From contig NZ_VNFK01000007.1 of NCBI RefSeq assembly GCF_007786235.1, forward strand, positions 62,001 through 126,000: 64,000 nt of DNA, given 5' to 3'. The notes below the pieces were generated by a model. It worked only from the letters and a program-made list of their open reading frames with translations, searched no databases and was not told where the DNA came from. Origin of the DNA: Paenarthrobacter nitroguajacolicus. GTDB lineage: Bacteria; Actinomycetota; Actinomycetes; Actinomycetales; Micrococcaceae. Made by a program: the position numbers and the translations under genes. Below, piece by piece: positions 24,556-33,368 of the stretch (its first letter is position 1; each line of letters starts with the position of its first letter).

Positions 24556-25452
24556 ATGGCAAATACAACCCTCACCCGCTCCGTCCCGCGAACCGAACCC
24601 GGCCAGGTCATCCGCCAACCCCGCAAGAAGCTGACAGTGGGCAAGGCCGCAGCCATCGTTGTCGCCGCCGTCCTCGCCGTCCTCTGGTTGGTTCCCTTCG
24701 CCTGGGCAACGGTCACTGCCTTCAAATCCGAAGCGGACGCCTCGGCGTCGAAGGTCAGCTGGATCCCGCCGTCGGGCTTTACGTTCGATGCTTTTGCCAG
24801 CGTATTCCAGGCCGGCAACATCCCGCTCTGGACGTGGAATTCGCTCTACACCTCCGCTGCGATCACCCTCATCACGCTGGTGATTTCCGCCCTCATCGCT
24901 TATGCGTTGTCGCGGATCGACTTCAAGGGCAAGAAGCTGCTGATGACGGCGATTATCGCCAGCATCATCGTGCCGCCGCCGGTCCTCATGATTCCGCTTT
25001 TCTACCAAATGCTTGCGTTCAAGATGATCGATACCCCGTGGGCCATCATCCTTCCGCAGGTGATCCACCCTGCCATGGTGTTCGTCCTCAAGAGGTTCTT
25101 CGACCAGATTCCGCGTGAACTCGAAGAAGCGGCCGTGATGGACGGGGCCAGCCGGATCCGGATCTTCATGCAGATCATCCTGCCGTTGTCCCGGCCGATC
25201 CTGGCCGCCGTCGCGATCTTCGTGTTCATCGGCGCGTGGAACAACTTCCTGTGGCCGTTCATCTCAACCAACGACGATTCCCTGCTGACCCTTCCGGTAG
25301 GCCTGCAGACCATCAAGAGCGCCTACGGCGTGCAGTACGCCCAGAACATGGCGTCGGCATTGCTGGCCGCGCTGCCGCTGATTGTCGTCTTCCTGTTCTT
25401 CCAGCGCCAGATCATCAAGGGCATTTCCACCACCGGACTTGCCGGGACCTGA
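24556..25452 (+). CDS. ABC sugar importer permease 2 (MalG/LacG type)
   Basis: A 298-residue CUT1 permease. Six helices, with the EAA loop LEEAAVMDGASRIRIFMQIILPLSRP (about 190-215). It begins 2 bp after the stop of permease 1, so translation is coupled. The pair needs an ATPase supplied from elsewhere, most likely a shared MsiK-type protein. Confidence 0.92.
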   Translation: MANTTLTRSVPRTEPGQVIRQPRKKLTVGKAAAIVVAAVLAVLWLVPFAWATVTAFKSEADASASKVSWIPPSGFTFDAFASVFQAGNIPLWTWNSLYTSAAITLITLVISALIAYALSRIDFKGKKLLMTAIIASIIVPPPVLMIPLFYQMLAFKMIDTPWAIILPQVIHPAMVFVLKRFFDQIPRELEEAAVMDGASRIRIFMQIILPLSRPILAAVAIFVFIGAWNNFLWPFISTNDDSLLTLPVGLQTIKSAYGVQYAQNMASALLAALPLIVVFLFFQRQIIKGISTTGLAGT

Positions 25453-25502
25453 CCGCCCCGTTCCTGCACCACCAGACCTGAAACACACAACCAAGGAGAT
25501 AC

Positions 25503-27041
25503 ATGTCCCGCGCACGCATCACCCTCGATCGCGACTTCACCATCGGGGAGGTACCCCGGCGCCTCTTCGGCTCCTTCGTGGAGCACATGGGCCGCTGCGT
25601 CTACACCGGCATCTACGAGCCCGGGCATCCGGAGGCCGATGAGCACGGCTTCCGCCAGGACGTCCTCAAGCTCGTCAAGGAACTCGGCGCCACCGTTGTC
25701 CGGTACCCCGGCGGCAACTTCGTCTCCGGCTACAACTGGGAAGACGGAATCGGCCCGCGTGAAAACAGGCCCCGCCGCCTTGATGGCGCCTGGCACACCG
25801 TGGAGACCAACGCCTTCGGCCTGCACGAATTCGTGGACTGGTCGAGGCAGGCCGGGACCGAAATCATGGAAGCCATCAACCTGGGCACGAAGGGAGTGGA
25901 GGAAGCCCGCGCCATTGTGGAGTATTCCAACCACACCGGAGGCACGTACTGGTCAGACCTCCGGGCGAAGAACGGCCACAAGGACCCGTTCGACATCAAA
26001 CTCTGGTGCCTCGGCAATGAGATGGACGGCCCGTGGCAGATCGGGCACAAGACAGCCGATGAATACGGCCGCTTGGCACAGGAAGCTGCCAAGGCCATGC
26101 GATACGTGGATCCGTCCATTGAACTAGTGGCCTGCGGCAGCTCAAATTCCAGGATGCCCACCTTCGGCGACTGGGAGCAGACAGTCCTCACCCACACCTA
26201 CGAGGAAGTGGACTATGTGTCCCTCCACGCGTACTACTTCGAGGAAGAAGGTGACGTGGGCAGCTTCCTGGCCTCCGCCGTCGACACCGACTACTTCATT
26301 GAGTCAGTGATCGCTACGGCCGATGCCGTCAGGGCCAAGGGGAAGCACAAGAAGCACATCAACCTGTCCTTCGACGAATGGAACGTTTGGTACCAGCGCG
26401 GCCTGGACACCGAGGACCAGCCGCACAACGTGATCAAGGCCGGTTGGCGGGAGCACCCGCGTGTCATCGAGGACAAGTACAACGTCACCGACGCCGTGGT
26501 AGTGGGTACCCTTCTGAACTCGCTGCTCCGCCACGGCGACCGCGTCCATATCGCCAACCAAGCGCAGCTGGTCAACGTCATTGCGCCAATCCTGAGCGAG
26601 GAAAACGGCCCGGCCTGGAAGCAGACCATTTTCCACCCGTTCGCGCGGATGGCCGAGCTCGCCAAGGGCCAGATCCTGCGTCTCTCGGTGGACTCGGACA
26701 AGTACGAGAATGCCCGGTTTGGCGGCACGGACCTGGTGGACGTAAGCGCCACATGGAATGAGGAAACGGGCCGCTTGGCGTTGTTCTTCGCCAACCGAGG
26801 CCTTGAGGAAGCAGCCGATGTGGAGGTGGCCCTGCGCGGTTTCGACGCCCGGCAGGTGCTCCGGGCCGAAGTCCTCGAAATCCCCGAGGGCGGGGACCGG
26901 TTCACCATCAACACCCAGGAGCAGCCGGGCCGTGTCGGCCTGACGCCACTGGAAGGCGTCAAGGCGAATGGTTCGGAGCTGCGCCTGACGCTGCCCGCAC
27001 TGTCTTGGGCCGTCGTTGAGCTTGAGGTGGCGAAGGCCTAG
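25503..27041 (+). CDS. abfA: GH51 alpha-L-arabinofuranosidase, intracellular
   Basis: A 512-residue retaining glycosidase that removes terminal alpha-L-arabinofuranosyl units from arabino- or arabinoxylo-oligosaccharides. The acid/base E173 is in CLGNEMDGPWQ and the nucleophile E292 in SFDEWNVWY; both are the GH51 standards, and length and the C-terminal beta domain fit the family. There is no signal peptide, so it acts in the cytoplasm on imported oligosaccharides. It is the last gene of the ABC operon, preceded by AAGGAG, and ends at a strong bidirectional hairpin. Confidence 0.95.
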   Translation: MSRARITLDRDFTIGEVPRRLFGSFVEHMGRCVYTGIYEPGHPEADEHGFRQDVLKLVKELGATVVRYPGGNFVSGYNWEDGIGPRENRPRRLDGAWHTVETNAFGLHEFVDWSRQAGTEIMEAINLGTKGVEEARAIVEYSNHTGGTYWSDLRAKNGHKDPFDIKLWCLGNEMDGPWQIGHKTADEYGRLAQEAAKAMRYVDPSIELVACGSSNSRMPTFGDWEQTVLTHTYEEVDYVSLHAYYFEEEGDVGSFLASAVDTDYFIESVIATADAVRAKGKHKKHINLSFDEWNVWYQRGLDTEDQPHNVIKAGWREHPRVIEDKYNVTDAVVVGTLLNSLLRHGDRVHIANQAQLVNVIAPILSEENGPAWKQTIFHPFARMAELAKGQILRLSVDSDKYENARFGGTDLVDVSATWNEETGRLALFFANRGLEEAADVEVALRGFDARQVLRAEVLEIPEGGDRFTINTQEQPGRVGLTPLEGVKANGSELRLTLPALSWAVVELEVAKA

Positions 27042-27056
27042 CCCTCGCCAATAAAG

Positions 27057-27120
27057 CAACGCGGGGTCACTTATGGGCCTACCCCAAGGGGGATTTTGGG
27101 CCGTAAGTGACCCCGCGTTG
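27057..27120. terminator. Bidirectional terminator hairpin between abfA and the FrnE-like gene
   Basis: A perfect 17-bp inverted repeat (27057-27073 with 27104-27120) with a 30-bp interior containing CCCCAAGGGGG. It fills the gap between convergent genes. T tracts are weak on both sides. Confidence 0.7.
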
Positions 27121-27122
27121 GG

Positions 27123-27821
27123 TTAAACGCTGCAGCCGTCCGGGCCGCAGGCCTCGGCGTCGGAAGCGCCGACCGGGATCAACGGGTTGGCTTCCTGCCA
27201 TGCCTGGTTCAGGGCCTGGCTGAACAGGTCCGCGGGTTGGGCGCCGGAGATGCCGTACTTGCGGTCGATGACGAAGAACGGGACGCCCGTGACGCCGATG
27301 GCGCGGGCCTCGTTGATGTCCTCGTTGACTGCGTCGGTGTACTTGTCCGAGGTGAAGAGCTCAGCGACCTCGTCGGCCGGCAACTCGAGCGCAGCACCGA
27401 GTTCCGTCAGGTACTCCTGGTTTCCGATGTCCTTGCCGTGCTCGAAGTGGTCGCTCAGCAGCTGCTCCTTGGCGGCGTCCTGGCGGCCGTGGGTGGCGGC
27501 GAGGTGGATGAGGCGGTGGGCTGTGAAGCTGTTGGCCACCACCACCTTGTCGAAGTGATAATCCAGGCCCTCGCCCTTGGCTGTCTCAGTGACGTGGGCG
27601 AACATCTGCGTGACTTGCTCGGGGGCCATGCCCTTGCGCTTGCTCAGGTAGTCCAATTCCGTGCCGTCATAATGCTCAGGAACGGAGGGGTCCAGCTGGT
27701 AGCTCTTCCATTCGATGTCCACGGAATCGCGGTGCGGGAACTGTGCCAGGGCGGTCTCGAAACGGCGCTTGCCGATGTAGCACCACGGACACGCGACGTC
27801 TGACCAGATCTCAATCTTCAT
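27123..27821 (-). CDS. DsbA-family oxidoreductase, FrnE type
   Basis: A 232-residue cytoplasmic thioredoxin-fold protein with the active site SDVACPWCYIGKRR (CPWC at 11-14) near the N-terminus and the cis-proline loop GVTGVPFFVIDRKYGISGAQP. FrnE/polyketide-type DsbA proteins are disulfide isomerases or oxidoreductases; no signal peptide is present. The C-terminal EACGPDGCSV carries two extra cysteines. It is convergent to abfA and not obviously linked to the sugar loci. Confidence 0.9.
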   Translation of the reverse strand: MKIEIWSDVACPWCYIGKRRFETALAQFPHRDSVDIEWKSYQLDPSVPEHYDGTELDYLSKRKGMAPEQVTQMFAHVTETAKGEGLDYHFDKVVVANSFTAHRLIHLAATHGRQDAAKEQLLSDHFEHGKDIGNQEYLTELGAALELPADEVAELFTSDKYTDAVNEDINEARAIGVTGVPFFVIDRKYGISGAQPADLFSQALNQAWQEANPLIPVGASDAEACGPDGCSV

Positions 27822-27967
27822 GCTCTGGACAACCTGTTCCGCTGGCGCGGCATTCCTTACACGGCTGTTATTTTCGTCACCCGTTGTTGTTCGAGCCGAA
27901 GCCCAATACTCTTGTAAAGGGTTATGAAGTCAGCCCTCGGACTGGGGGTTATGCGCGGAGGCCACAC

Positions 27968-29050
27968 GTGCGCATCGGACTCATCGTTGGACCCTGGTTC
28001 ACCGTACCGCCGGAAAAATACGGTGGAACTGAGCGCGTAGTTGATGCCTTGGCGCGGGCATTGGTAGATGCGGGCCACGATGTACTGCTGGCTACGGCAT
28101 CGGACAGCACCTGCCCTGTCCCGCAGCTTCCGGGCTTCGCATCCAGTCAACCCGACGAGGTAGGCCTCACGCTGAGCGAGCTGGCCCATGTGATCAAGGC
28201 CTACCGCGACATGGGCGATGTGGACATCATCCACGATCACACCTTGGCGGGCCCCCTTTACTCCCACCGCCCGCAGGATGTGCCTGTTGTGACCACCATC
28301 CACGGGCAGCTCTCAGCGCCGGCGGCAACCCTGTACCGGGACATGGCGAAAGATACCGCCATCATCGCTATCTCCCACGACCAGTGCAGCCGGGTTTCTG
28401 GTTTGCCTGTGGCAGCTGTCATCCACCATGGGATCGACCTCTCCGCCGTGAGCGTCGGCCAAGGAGCCGGCGGTTATGCGTGCTTTGTGGGACGCATGTG
28501 CCCGGACAAGGGGCTGATGGAAGCCGTGGACATCGCCAGGGAAGCAGGCGTCCCGTTGCGGATCGCGGCAAAGATGCACGCTTCGGAGGAACAAAGCTAC
28601 TTCCGTGAGGTGGTGCAGCCTGCGTTGGGGTCGGGTGAGGAGTTCCTTGGAGAGCTTTCCGATCCCGAAAAATTCGAGTTGATGGGCGATGCCATAGCGC
28701 TCCTGAACCCCATCCAATGGCATGAACCCTTTGGGCTGGTGATGATCGAAGCACTCGCCACGGGAACACCAGTCCTGGCAACGCCGATGGGGGCCGCACC
28801 GGAAATTGTGAGGCACGGAATCACGGGTTTCGTGGGTTCTACCGGTGAGCTGGCAGCCTGCCTCGAGCGGGTCCCTTCCCTCAGCCGCGAGGCATGCAGG
28901 CGATCAGTGGAAGAGTCCTTCAGCTCAGGACGCATGGCCGCGGAGCACGTGGATTTGTACGGCCGGCTGATCGGGAAATTCAAGGACAAAAGCCTTCCCG
29001 TCAAGCACCACTTGCAAGACAATCAGAGGCAAGCCCCCATCAACCTGTGA
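27968..29050 (+). CDS. GT4-family glycosyltransferase
   Basis: A 360-residue GT-B fold glycosyltransferase. N-terminal VGPWFTVPPEKYGGTERVVDALARALVDAGHDVLL, central DIIHDHTLAGPL, and the donor-binding region FGLVMIEALATGTPVLATPMGAAPEIV (E-x7-E type). The start is GTG 27968 with GGAGG 6 bp upstream; the open frame further upstream overlaps the FrnE-like gene and is not coding. It is followed after 40 bp by a glycogen-debranching-type enzyme. The pair looks like synthesis and turnover of a glucan or glycoside; the acceptor is unknown. Confidence 0.9.
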   Translation: MRIGLIVGPWFTVPPEKYGGTERVVDALARALVDAGHDVLLATASDSTCPVPQLPGFASSQPDEVGLTLSELAHVIKAYRDMGDVDIIHDHTLAGPLYSHRPQDVPVVTTIHGQLSAPAATLYRDMAKDTAIIAISHDQCSRVSGLPVAAVIHHGIDLSAVSVGQGAGGYACFVGRMCPDKGLMEAVDIAREAGVPLRIAAKMHASEEQSYFREVVQPALGSGEEFLGELSDPEKFELMGDAIALLNPIQWHEPFGLVMIEALATGTPVLATPMGAAPEIVRHGITGFVGSTGELAACLERVPSLSREACRRSVEESFSSGRMAAEHVDLYGRLIGKFKDKSLPVKHHLQDNQRQAPINL

Positions 29051-29090
29051 TCGACAACCAGGACGTTTGCGGAAGAAGGATTCCTGGGCC

Positions 29091-31226
29091 ATGACAGCTT
29101 GGAACGAAGACACCGAAGCCGGAGCGTCAGAGCTCGGTGCCGTCACCGTCGTCGAAGGTTCATCCTTCTGTATCTCCTCGCATTCCGGTGACATCCACGG
29201 GGGTGGTTCCCAAGGCGCCTACTATCAGGACACCAGGATCGTGTCGCGGTGGATCCTGCGGGTCAACGGGGCGCTCAGGGAACCGCTGGTAGCCCGAAAC
29301 CCTACCGCCTTCCAAGCCGAATACGTGGGCCGGGCGTGCTCCGCCGATGGCAGGTTCGACAGTCCGCTGGTGGTCCAGCATCAACGGCACGTCGGTGCCG
29401 GTGTCCGGGATGACATCACCATCAGGAACTACTCGGGACAGGAAGCATCCTGCGAGATTGAACTGCTGATCGACGCCGATTTGGCCGACCTCTTCGACGT
29501 CAAAGGGGGCCGCACCAACAAAGCCGGGACACCCACCAGGAAGGCCCATAAGAAAGACCTGCACATCGATTCCCTCCACTCCAGCGGTCAACGCAGGGGA
29601 GTATCCTTCCGGGCCTCCGGCGCCAAGGTGTCCGAGGACGGGTTGCGGTTCCACATCACCATCCCTGCCCGCAGTCAATGGTCCACCAGCATCATCGCCC
29701 TCCCACTGGTCAACGGAAAGGGCCCCAACGATCCCTTCACCGAAACCACCCCGCTGCACCACACCCCGGGCGTCCGCCGACACGTCGCCTGGGAAGAGCA
29801 CGTACCCCGGATTGCCGTCACCGATGCCAACGTGGAGGAGGTCCTGGAGCGAAGCCAACGTGACCTGGGCTCGCTGCGGATCTTCGACCCCGCGCACCCG
29901 GGACGCGCCGCTGTGGCCGCCGGTGCTCCCTGGTTCATGGCCTTGTTCGGACGCGACTCGCTCCTGGCCTCCTACATGTCGCTCATGGTGGATCCCAACC
30001 TGGCAGCCGGAACTTTGCAAACATTGGCAGGGCTGCAAGGTACCAAAGTGGACTTAGACTCCGAGGAAGAGCCTGGACGCATGCCCCACGAGGTACGGCT
30101 CGGCGTCACGGCCGGACTGGCCCTCGGCGGGACCGCCTACTACGGAACCGCCGATGCAACCCCGTTGTTTGTGTCCACGCTGGGCGAGCTCAGCAGGTGG
30201 GGGCTGGGAGCGGACATCATCGACTCGCTCCTGCCGCATGCCGACCTGGCCATCGAATGGATGGAACAGTACGGAGACCGCGACGGCGACGGCTTCATCG
30301 AATACCAGCGGCCCAACCAGCACGGACTGGTGAACCAGGGCTGGAAGGACTCCTGGGACGGCATCAACTTCGCCGACGGCCGGATGGCCGAGACGCCTAT
30401 TGCCCTCTGCGAAGTGCAGGCCTACGCGTACGCGGCTTACGTGGGCCGTTCGCTGTTGGCCAGGGCGGCGGGTGATACCGCCGTCGAACGCCGTTGTGCA
30501 GACCGCGCCGAAGCCCTGAAAGTTGCCTTCAACAAGGCCTTTTGGCTTCCGGACCAGGGCTACTTCGCGCTGGCGCTGGACAAGGACAAGAAACCCGTGG
30601 ACTCGTGCACGTCCAACATGGGGCACTGCCTGTGGGTGGGCATCGTGGACGAGGACAAAGCGCCACTCGTGGCGGAGCGGCTCATGTCCCCGGAAATGTT
30701 CACCGGGTGGGGCATCCGGACCCTCGGCTCCAACATGGGTGCCTACAACCCCGTCAGCTACCACAACGGTTCGGTGTGGCCCCACGACACCGCGCTGGTT
30801 GCCACCGGACTCATGCGGTACGGCTTCGTAAAGGAGGCCAGCCGGGTTGCGAGCGGACTGTTCGACGCCGCCGAGTACTTCGGCGGTCAGCTTCCGGAGT
30901 TGTTTTGCGGCTTTGACCGTTCAGACTTCTCGGAGCCGGTTCCGTATCCGACGGCGTGTTCCCCACAAGCGTGGGCGGCTGCCGCGCCGGTACAACTCGC
31001 CCGGATCCTGCTCCGTTTCGATCCCGACTTCACCCGGAAGGTGCTGCACCTGGCACCGATCTTGCCGGACGCCTACGGGTCGTTCCGCGCGGACAACGTG
31101 TTGCTGGGGCGCTCGCGGATCACGGTGGAAGCTTCCGGTTCGTCCGGTACAGTGACCGGGCTGCCGGCAGGGCTTGAACTGCGCTCCGATCCACGGCCCC
31201 CGCTGACCGGGGACCTGTTCGGGTAG
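29091..31226 (+). CDS. Glycogen debranching-type amylo-alpha-1,6-glucosidase family protein
   Basis: A 711-residue protein from ATG 29091; TTG 29067 would add eight residues. The N-terminal GDE_N beta domain (about 10-230; HGGGSQGAYYQDTRIVSRW) is followed by an (alpha/alpha)6 barrel (about 260-700) with APWFMALFGRDSLLAS, YGDRDGDGFIEYQ, NQGWKDSWDGINFADG and NGSVWPHDTALVA. These are typical of the GH63/GDE clan that cleaves alpha-glucosidic links. The DSWD aspartate and a glutamate late in the barrel are the probable catalytic acids. No signal peptide. The substrate may be glycogen, trehalose-like or glucosylated compounds. Confidence 0.88.
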   Translation: MTAWNEDTEAGASELGAVTVVEGSSFCISSHSGDIHGGGSQGAYYQDTRIVSRWILRVNGALREPLVARNPTAFQAEYVGRACSADGRFDSPLVVQHQRHVGAGVRDDITIRNYSGQEASCEIELLIDADLADLFDVKGGRTNKAGTPTRKAHKKDLHIDSLHSSGQRRGVSFRASGAKVSEDGLRFHITIPARSQWSTSIIALPLVNGKGPNDPFTETTPLHHTPGVRRHVAWEEHVPRIAVTDANVEEVLERSQRDLGSLRIFDPAHPGRAAVAAGAPWFMALFGRDSLLASYMSLMVDPNLAAGTLQTLAGLQGTKVDLDSEEEPGRMPHEVRLGVTAGLALGGTAYYGTADATPLFVSTLGELSRWGLGADIIDSLLPHADLAIEWMEQYGDRDGDGFIEYQRPNQHGLVNQGWKDSWDGINFADGRMAETPIALCEVQAYAYAAYVGRSLLARAAGDTAVERRCADRAEALKVAFNKAFWLPDQGYFALALDKDKKPVDSCTSNMGHCLWVGIVDEDKAPLVAERLMSPEMFTGWGIRTLGSNMGAYNPVSYHNGSVWPHDTALVATGLMRYGFVKEASRVASGLFDAAEYFGGQLPELFCGFDRSDFSEPVPYPTACSPQAWAAAAPVQLARILLRFDPDFTRKVLHLAPILPDAYGSFRADNVLLGRSRITVEASGSSGTVTGLPAGLELRSDPRPPLTGDLFG

Positions 31227-31230
31227 TTCC

Positions 31231-31761
31231 CTAGAGCTCGTTTTCCATGACGAAGTCGTGTTCCACCGTGTCGCCCAGTGTGAACGTCTTGGTGCCCACC
31301 CGCTGGAATCCACTCTTCTCGTAGAAGCGGATGGCTTTCGCATTCTCGCTGTTGACGCCGAGCCAAACGCCGGCAGCCCCTTTGTCTGCTGCATGGGCCA
31401 GCGAAGCCTGCATGAGCCGGGATGCTGCCCCTTGGCCGTGGTGCTCGGGGTGGACGTAGCACTTGCTGAGCTCGGTGGAGGGCAGTGCCGAGAGCACGGA
31501 CGCCACGTCAGGGTCGCTGGCCGGCTTGGCAACCAGGAGGGTGTACCCGTTGAGCCGCCCATCGTCGTCGATAACCAGGACGGTGATGTTCGCATCGGCG
31601 AGATACTCCTCGAAGTTGGCTTCGCTGAGGGTCTTCTCGATATGGGCCTGAATGTCCGCCGGTGAGGCGCCCGGCGGGCAGGCCAGCGGGAAGGTGACGG
31701 CCGCAAGCTCAGCAAGCTTCCCGGCGTCGTGCGTTGTTGCTGTGCGGATGGTCTCGGCCAT
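31231..31761 (-). CDS. GNAT-family N-acetyltransferase
   Basis: A 176-residue acetyltransferase. The acetyl-CoA loop is CYVHPEHHGQGAASRLMQASLAHA (motif A, about 98-120), followed by WLGVNSENAKAIRFYEKSGFQRVG (motif B). The acceptor is unknown. ATG 31761 has GAGGGG 6 bp upstream. It ends 4 bp from the convergent debranching-type gene. The 59-bp palindromic repeat lies 20 bp behind its start, beyond the end of the GH32 gene. Confidence 0.92.
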   Translation of the reverse strand: MAETIRTATTHDAGKLAELAAVTFPLACPPGASPADIQAHIEKTLSEANFEEYLADANITVLVIDDDGRLNGYTLLVAKPASDPDVASVLSALPSTELSKCYVHPEHHGQGAASRLMQASLAHAADKGAAGVWLGVNSENAKAIRFYEKSGFQRVGTKTFTLGDTVEHDFVMENEL

Positions 31762-31781
31762 GGTGTCCCCTCGGAGGTTTG

Positions 31782-31840
31782 GTTCAGCTATTGCCCCTTG
31801 GAACGAATCTTAAGGGCATTAGCTGGACGTGAACTCCCAG
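31782..31840. repeat. 59-bp palindromic intergenic repeat, copy A
   Basis: Aligns without gaps to copies B (41880-41938) and C (60814-60872): a CAGCTAnnGCCC arm, a variable loop and an AGGGCnTTnGCTG arm, then ACTC. Copy A is the most degenerate. It lies 1 bp behind the stop codon of the GH32 gene (31842) and may work as its terminator. Confidence 0.8.
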
Positions 31841-31841
31841 G

Positions 31842-33368
31842 TTAAGACAGGGCTGTGACGCTCAGTCTCCGCACCATCGCCGTGCCGCCTTCCACAGTGA
31901 GACCGATGGCCACGTTTCCGGGTGTGGGGAAGACCAGATCGGTAATTGTCACCTTGCCGCCTTGGGCAAACACCTCCACGGAGCCGTGGTCAACGACCAC
32001 CTGCAGCTTGAGCACGCCGTCCTCAAGAGTCACTGGTGTCGACTCTGCGGACGCGAACTTCGCATGGAAAGAGGTGTTGCCAGACCTTCGGCGATCCAGC
32101 GTGAGCTGGTTCGTGACGGTGTCGAAGCTGAGAACCGTTGCGGCGCCCCCGTCCGGAGCGCCCAGGAGCGTCAAGGCAACTGTCCGGGCCGTGCCGGGCA
32201 GGATGTCAGCCTCGATCAGCTGCACTGAGCCGTGCTCCGCGTCCGGCAGGGCCACGGTGGAATCGTGGACCTCCAGGTCCGCAACGGTAAGCAGCGACCG
32301 CCCTGAATCCGTTGGGAGGACCGGCCGCTGGATCAAGCGGGGACGTCCGTTGACGGTGGCCAGTCCAACCTCGCGGGCAAGCGACATGCTGGAGCGCCAC
32401 GGGGAGGTCGGCAGCGAATTGGCGTAATCCCAGTTGCTCATCCAGGCGATCATGACGCGGCGGCTGCCCGGTACGTTGCTGAAGGAAACCGCTGCATAGT
32501 AATCGCGGCCCCAATCCAGCCAAAGGCAATCCCGGAGATTCGCATTCCCGTCCTCAACCATCGAATCAGCGTCCGCAGTGAACCGCACGCCATCGAAATG
32601 GCCTACGAAGTACTGCCCGCCCGAACCACCCGCCACGGCACCGGGGTTGATGTTGACCACCATCACCCACCTGACGTCGTCGGGGTTACCGTCGACGGGA
32701 AGCGGGAACAGGTCAGGACATTCCCATTCGCCGCCCGTGGCATTGGCCGGGCCGAAAGTGCTCAAGTACTCCCAGTCCTTGAGATCGGCAGAGCGGTACA
32801 GGACAACCTCCTGGTGCTGGGCCTCGACCGCCACCATCACCCAGTAGGAACCTGCCGGACCCTCGAAGCGAAACACCTTGGGATCCCTGAAGTGGGCCGA
32901 GCCCCGGCCCAGGACCGGATTCCCCGCATACTTATGCCAGGTCATGCCGGCGTCAGTTGAGAACGCCAAAGACTGCGCCTGGGTTCCTTGGTGCTCCGTG
33001 CCTTCCTTGAAAGCACTCGTGTAGATGGCCACCAACGCCGGATTCCCCGGAGTGCCGAAACCAGCGGTGTTCCCGGCGTCCACCACAACGCTGCCGGAGA
33101 AGATGTCCTCTTGGTCATCGCAGGCAATGGCCACCGGGTGTTCGGTCCAGTGGAGCAGGTCCTCCGAGGTGGCGTGACCCCAGGACATGTTGCCCCAGAC
33201 GTTGTCGAACGGGTTGTTTTGGTAGAAGAGATGGTAGAGGCCTTGGTAGAAAACCAGGCCGTTGGGGTCGTTCAGCCAGGTGCTGTGGGCCGTGTAGTGC
33301 AACAGCGGGCGGATGGTGGGGGCGGTGTCCTCGCCGGGACCGGCCGGGCGGATTGTTGTATCAGTCAT
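31842..33368 (-). CDS. GH32 beta-fructofuranosidase, intracellular (inulin locus)
   Basis: A 508-residue beta-fructosidase that should split inulobiose and other fructo-oligosaccharides to fructose. The three GH32 motifs are intact: WLNDPNG with nucleophile D34, FRDPKVF with D162, and EWECPDLF with acid/base E216. The C-terminal beta-sandwich ends with SVEVFAQGGKVTITD. No signal peptide. ATG 33368 overlaps the kinase stop by 8 bp (ATGACTGA); a longer open frame upstream lies inside the kinase gene. It is the last gene of the DFA III operon, after which comes repeat copy A. Confidence 0.95.
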   Translation of the reverse strand: MTDTTIRPAGPGEDTAPTIRPLLHYTAHSTWLNDPNGLVFYQGLYHLFYQNNPFDNVWGNMSWGHATSEDLLHWTEHPVAIACDDQEDIFSGSVVVDAGNTAGFGTPGNPALVAIYTSAFKEGTEHQGTQAQSLAFSTDAGMTWHKYAGNPVLGRGSAHFRDPKVFRFEGPAGSYWVMVAVEAQHQEVVLYRSADLKDWEYLSTFGPANATGGEWECPDLFPLPVDGNPDDVRWVMVVNINPGAVAGGSGGQYFVGHFDGVRFTADADSMVEDGNANLRDCLWLDWGRDYYAAVSFSNVPGSRRVMIAWMSNWDYANSLPTSPWRSSMSLAREVGLATVNGRPRLIQRPVLPTDSGRSLLTVADLEVHDSTVALPDAEHGSVQLIEADILPGTARTVALTLLGAPDGGAATVLSFDTVTNQLTLDRRRSGNTSFHAKFASAESTPVTLEDGVLKLQVVVDHGSVEVFAQGGKVTITDLVFPTPGNVAIGLTVEGGTAMVRRLSVTALS

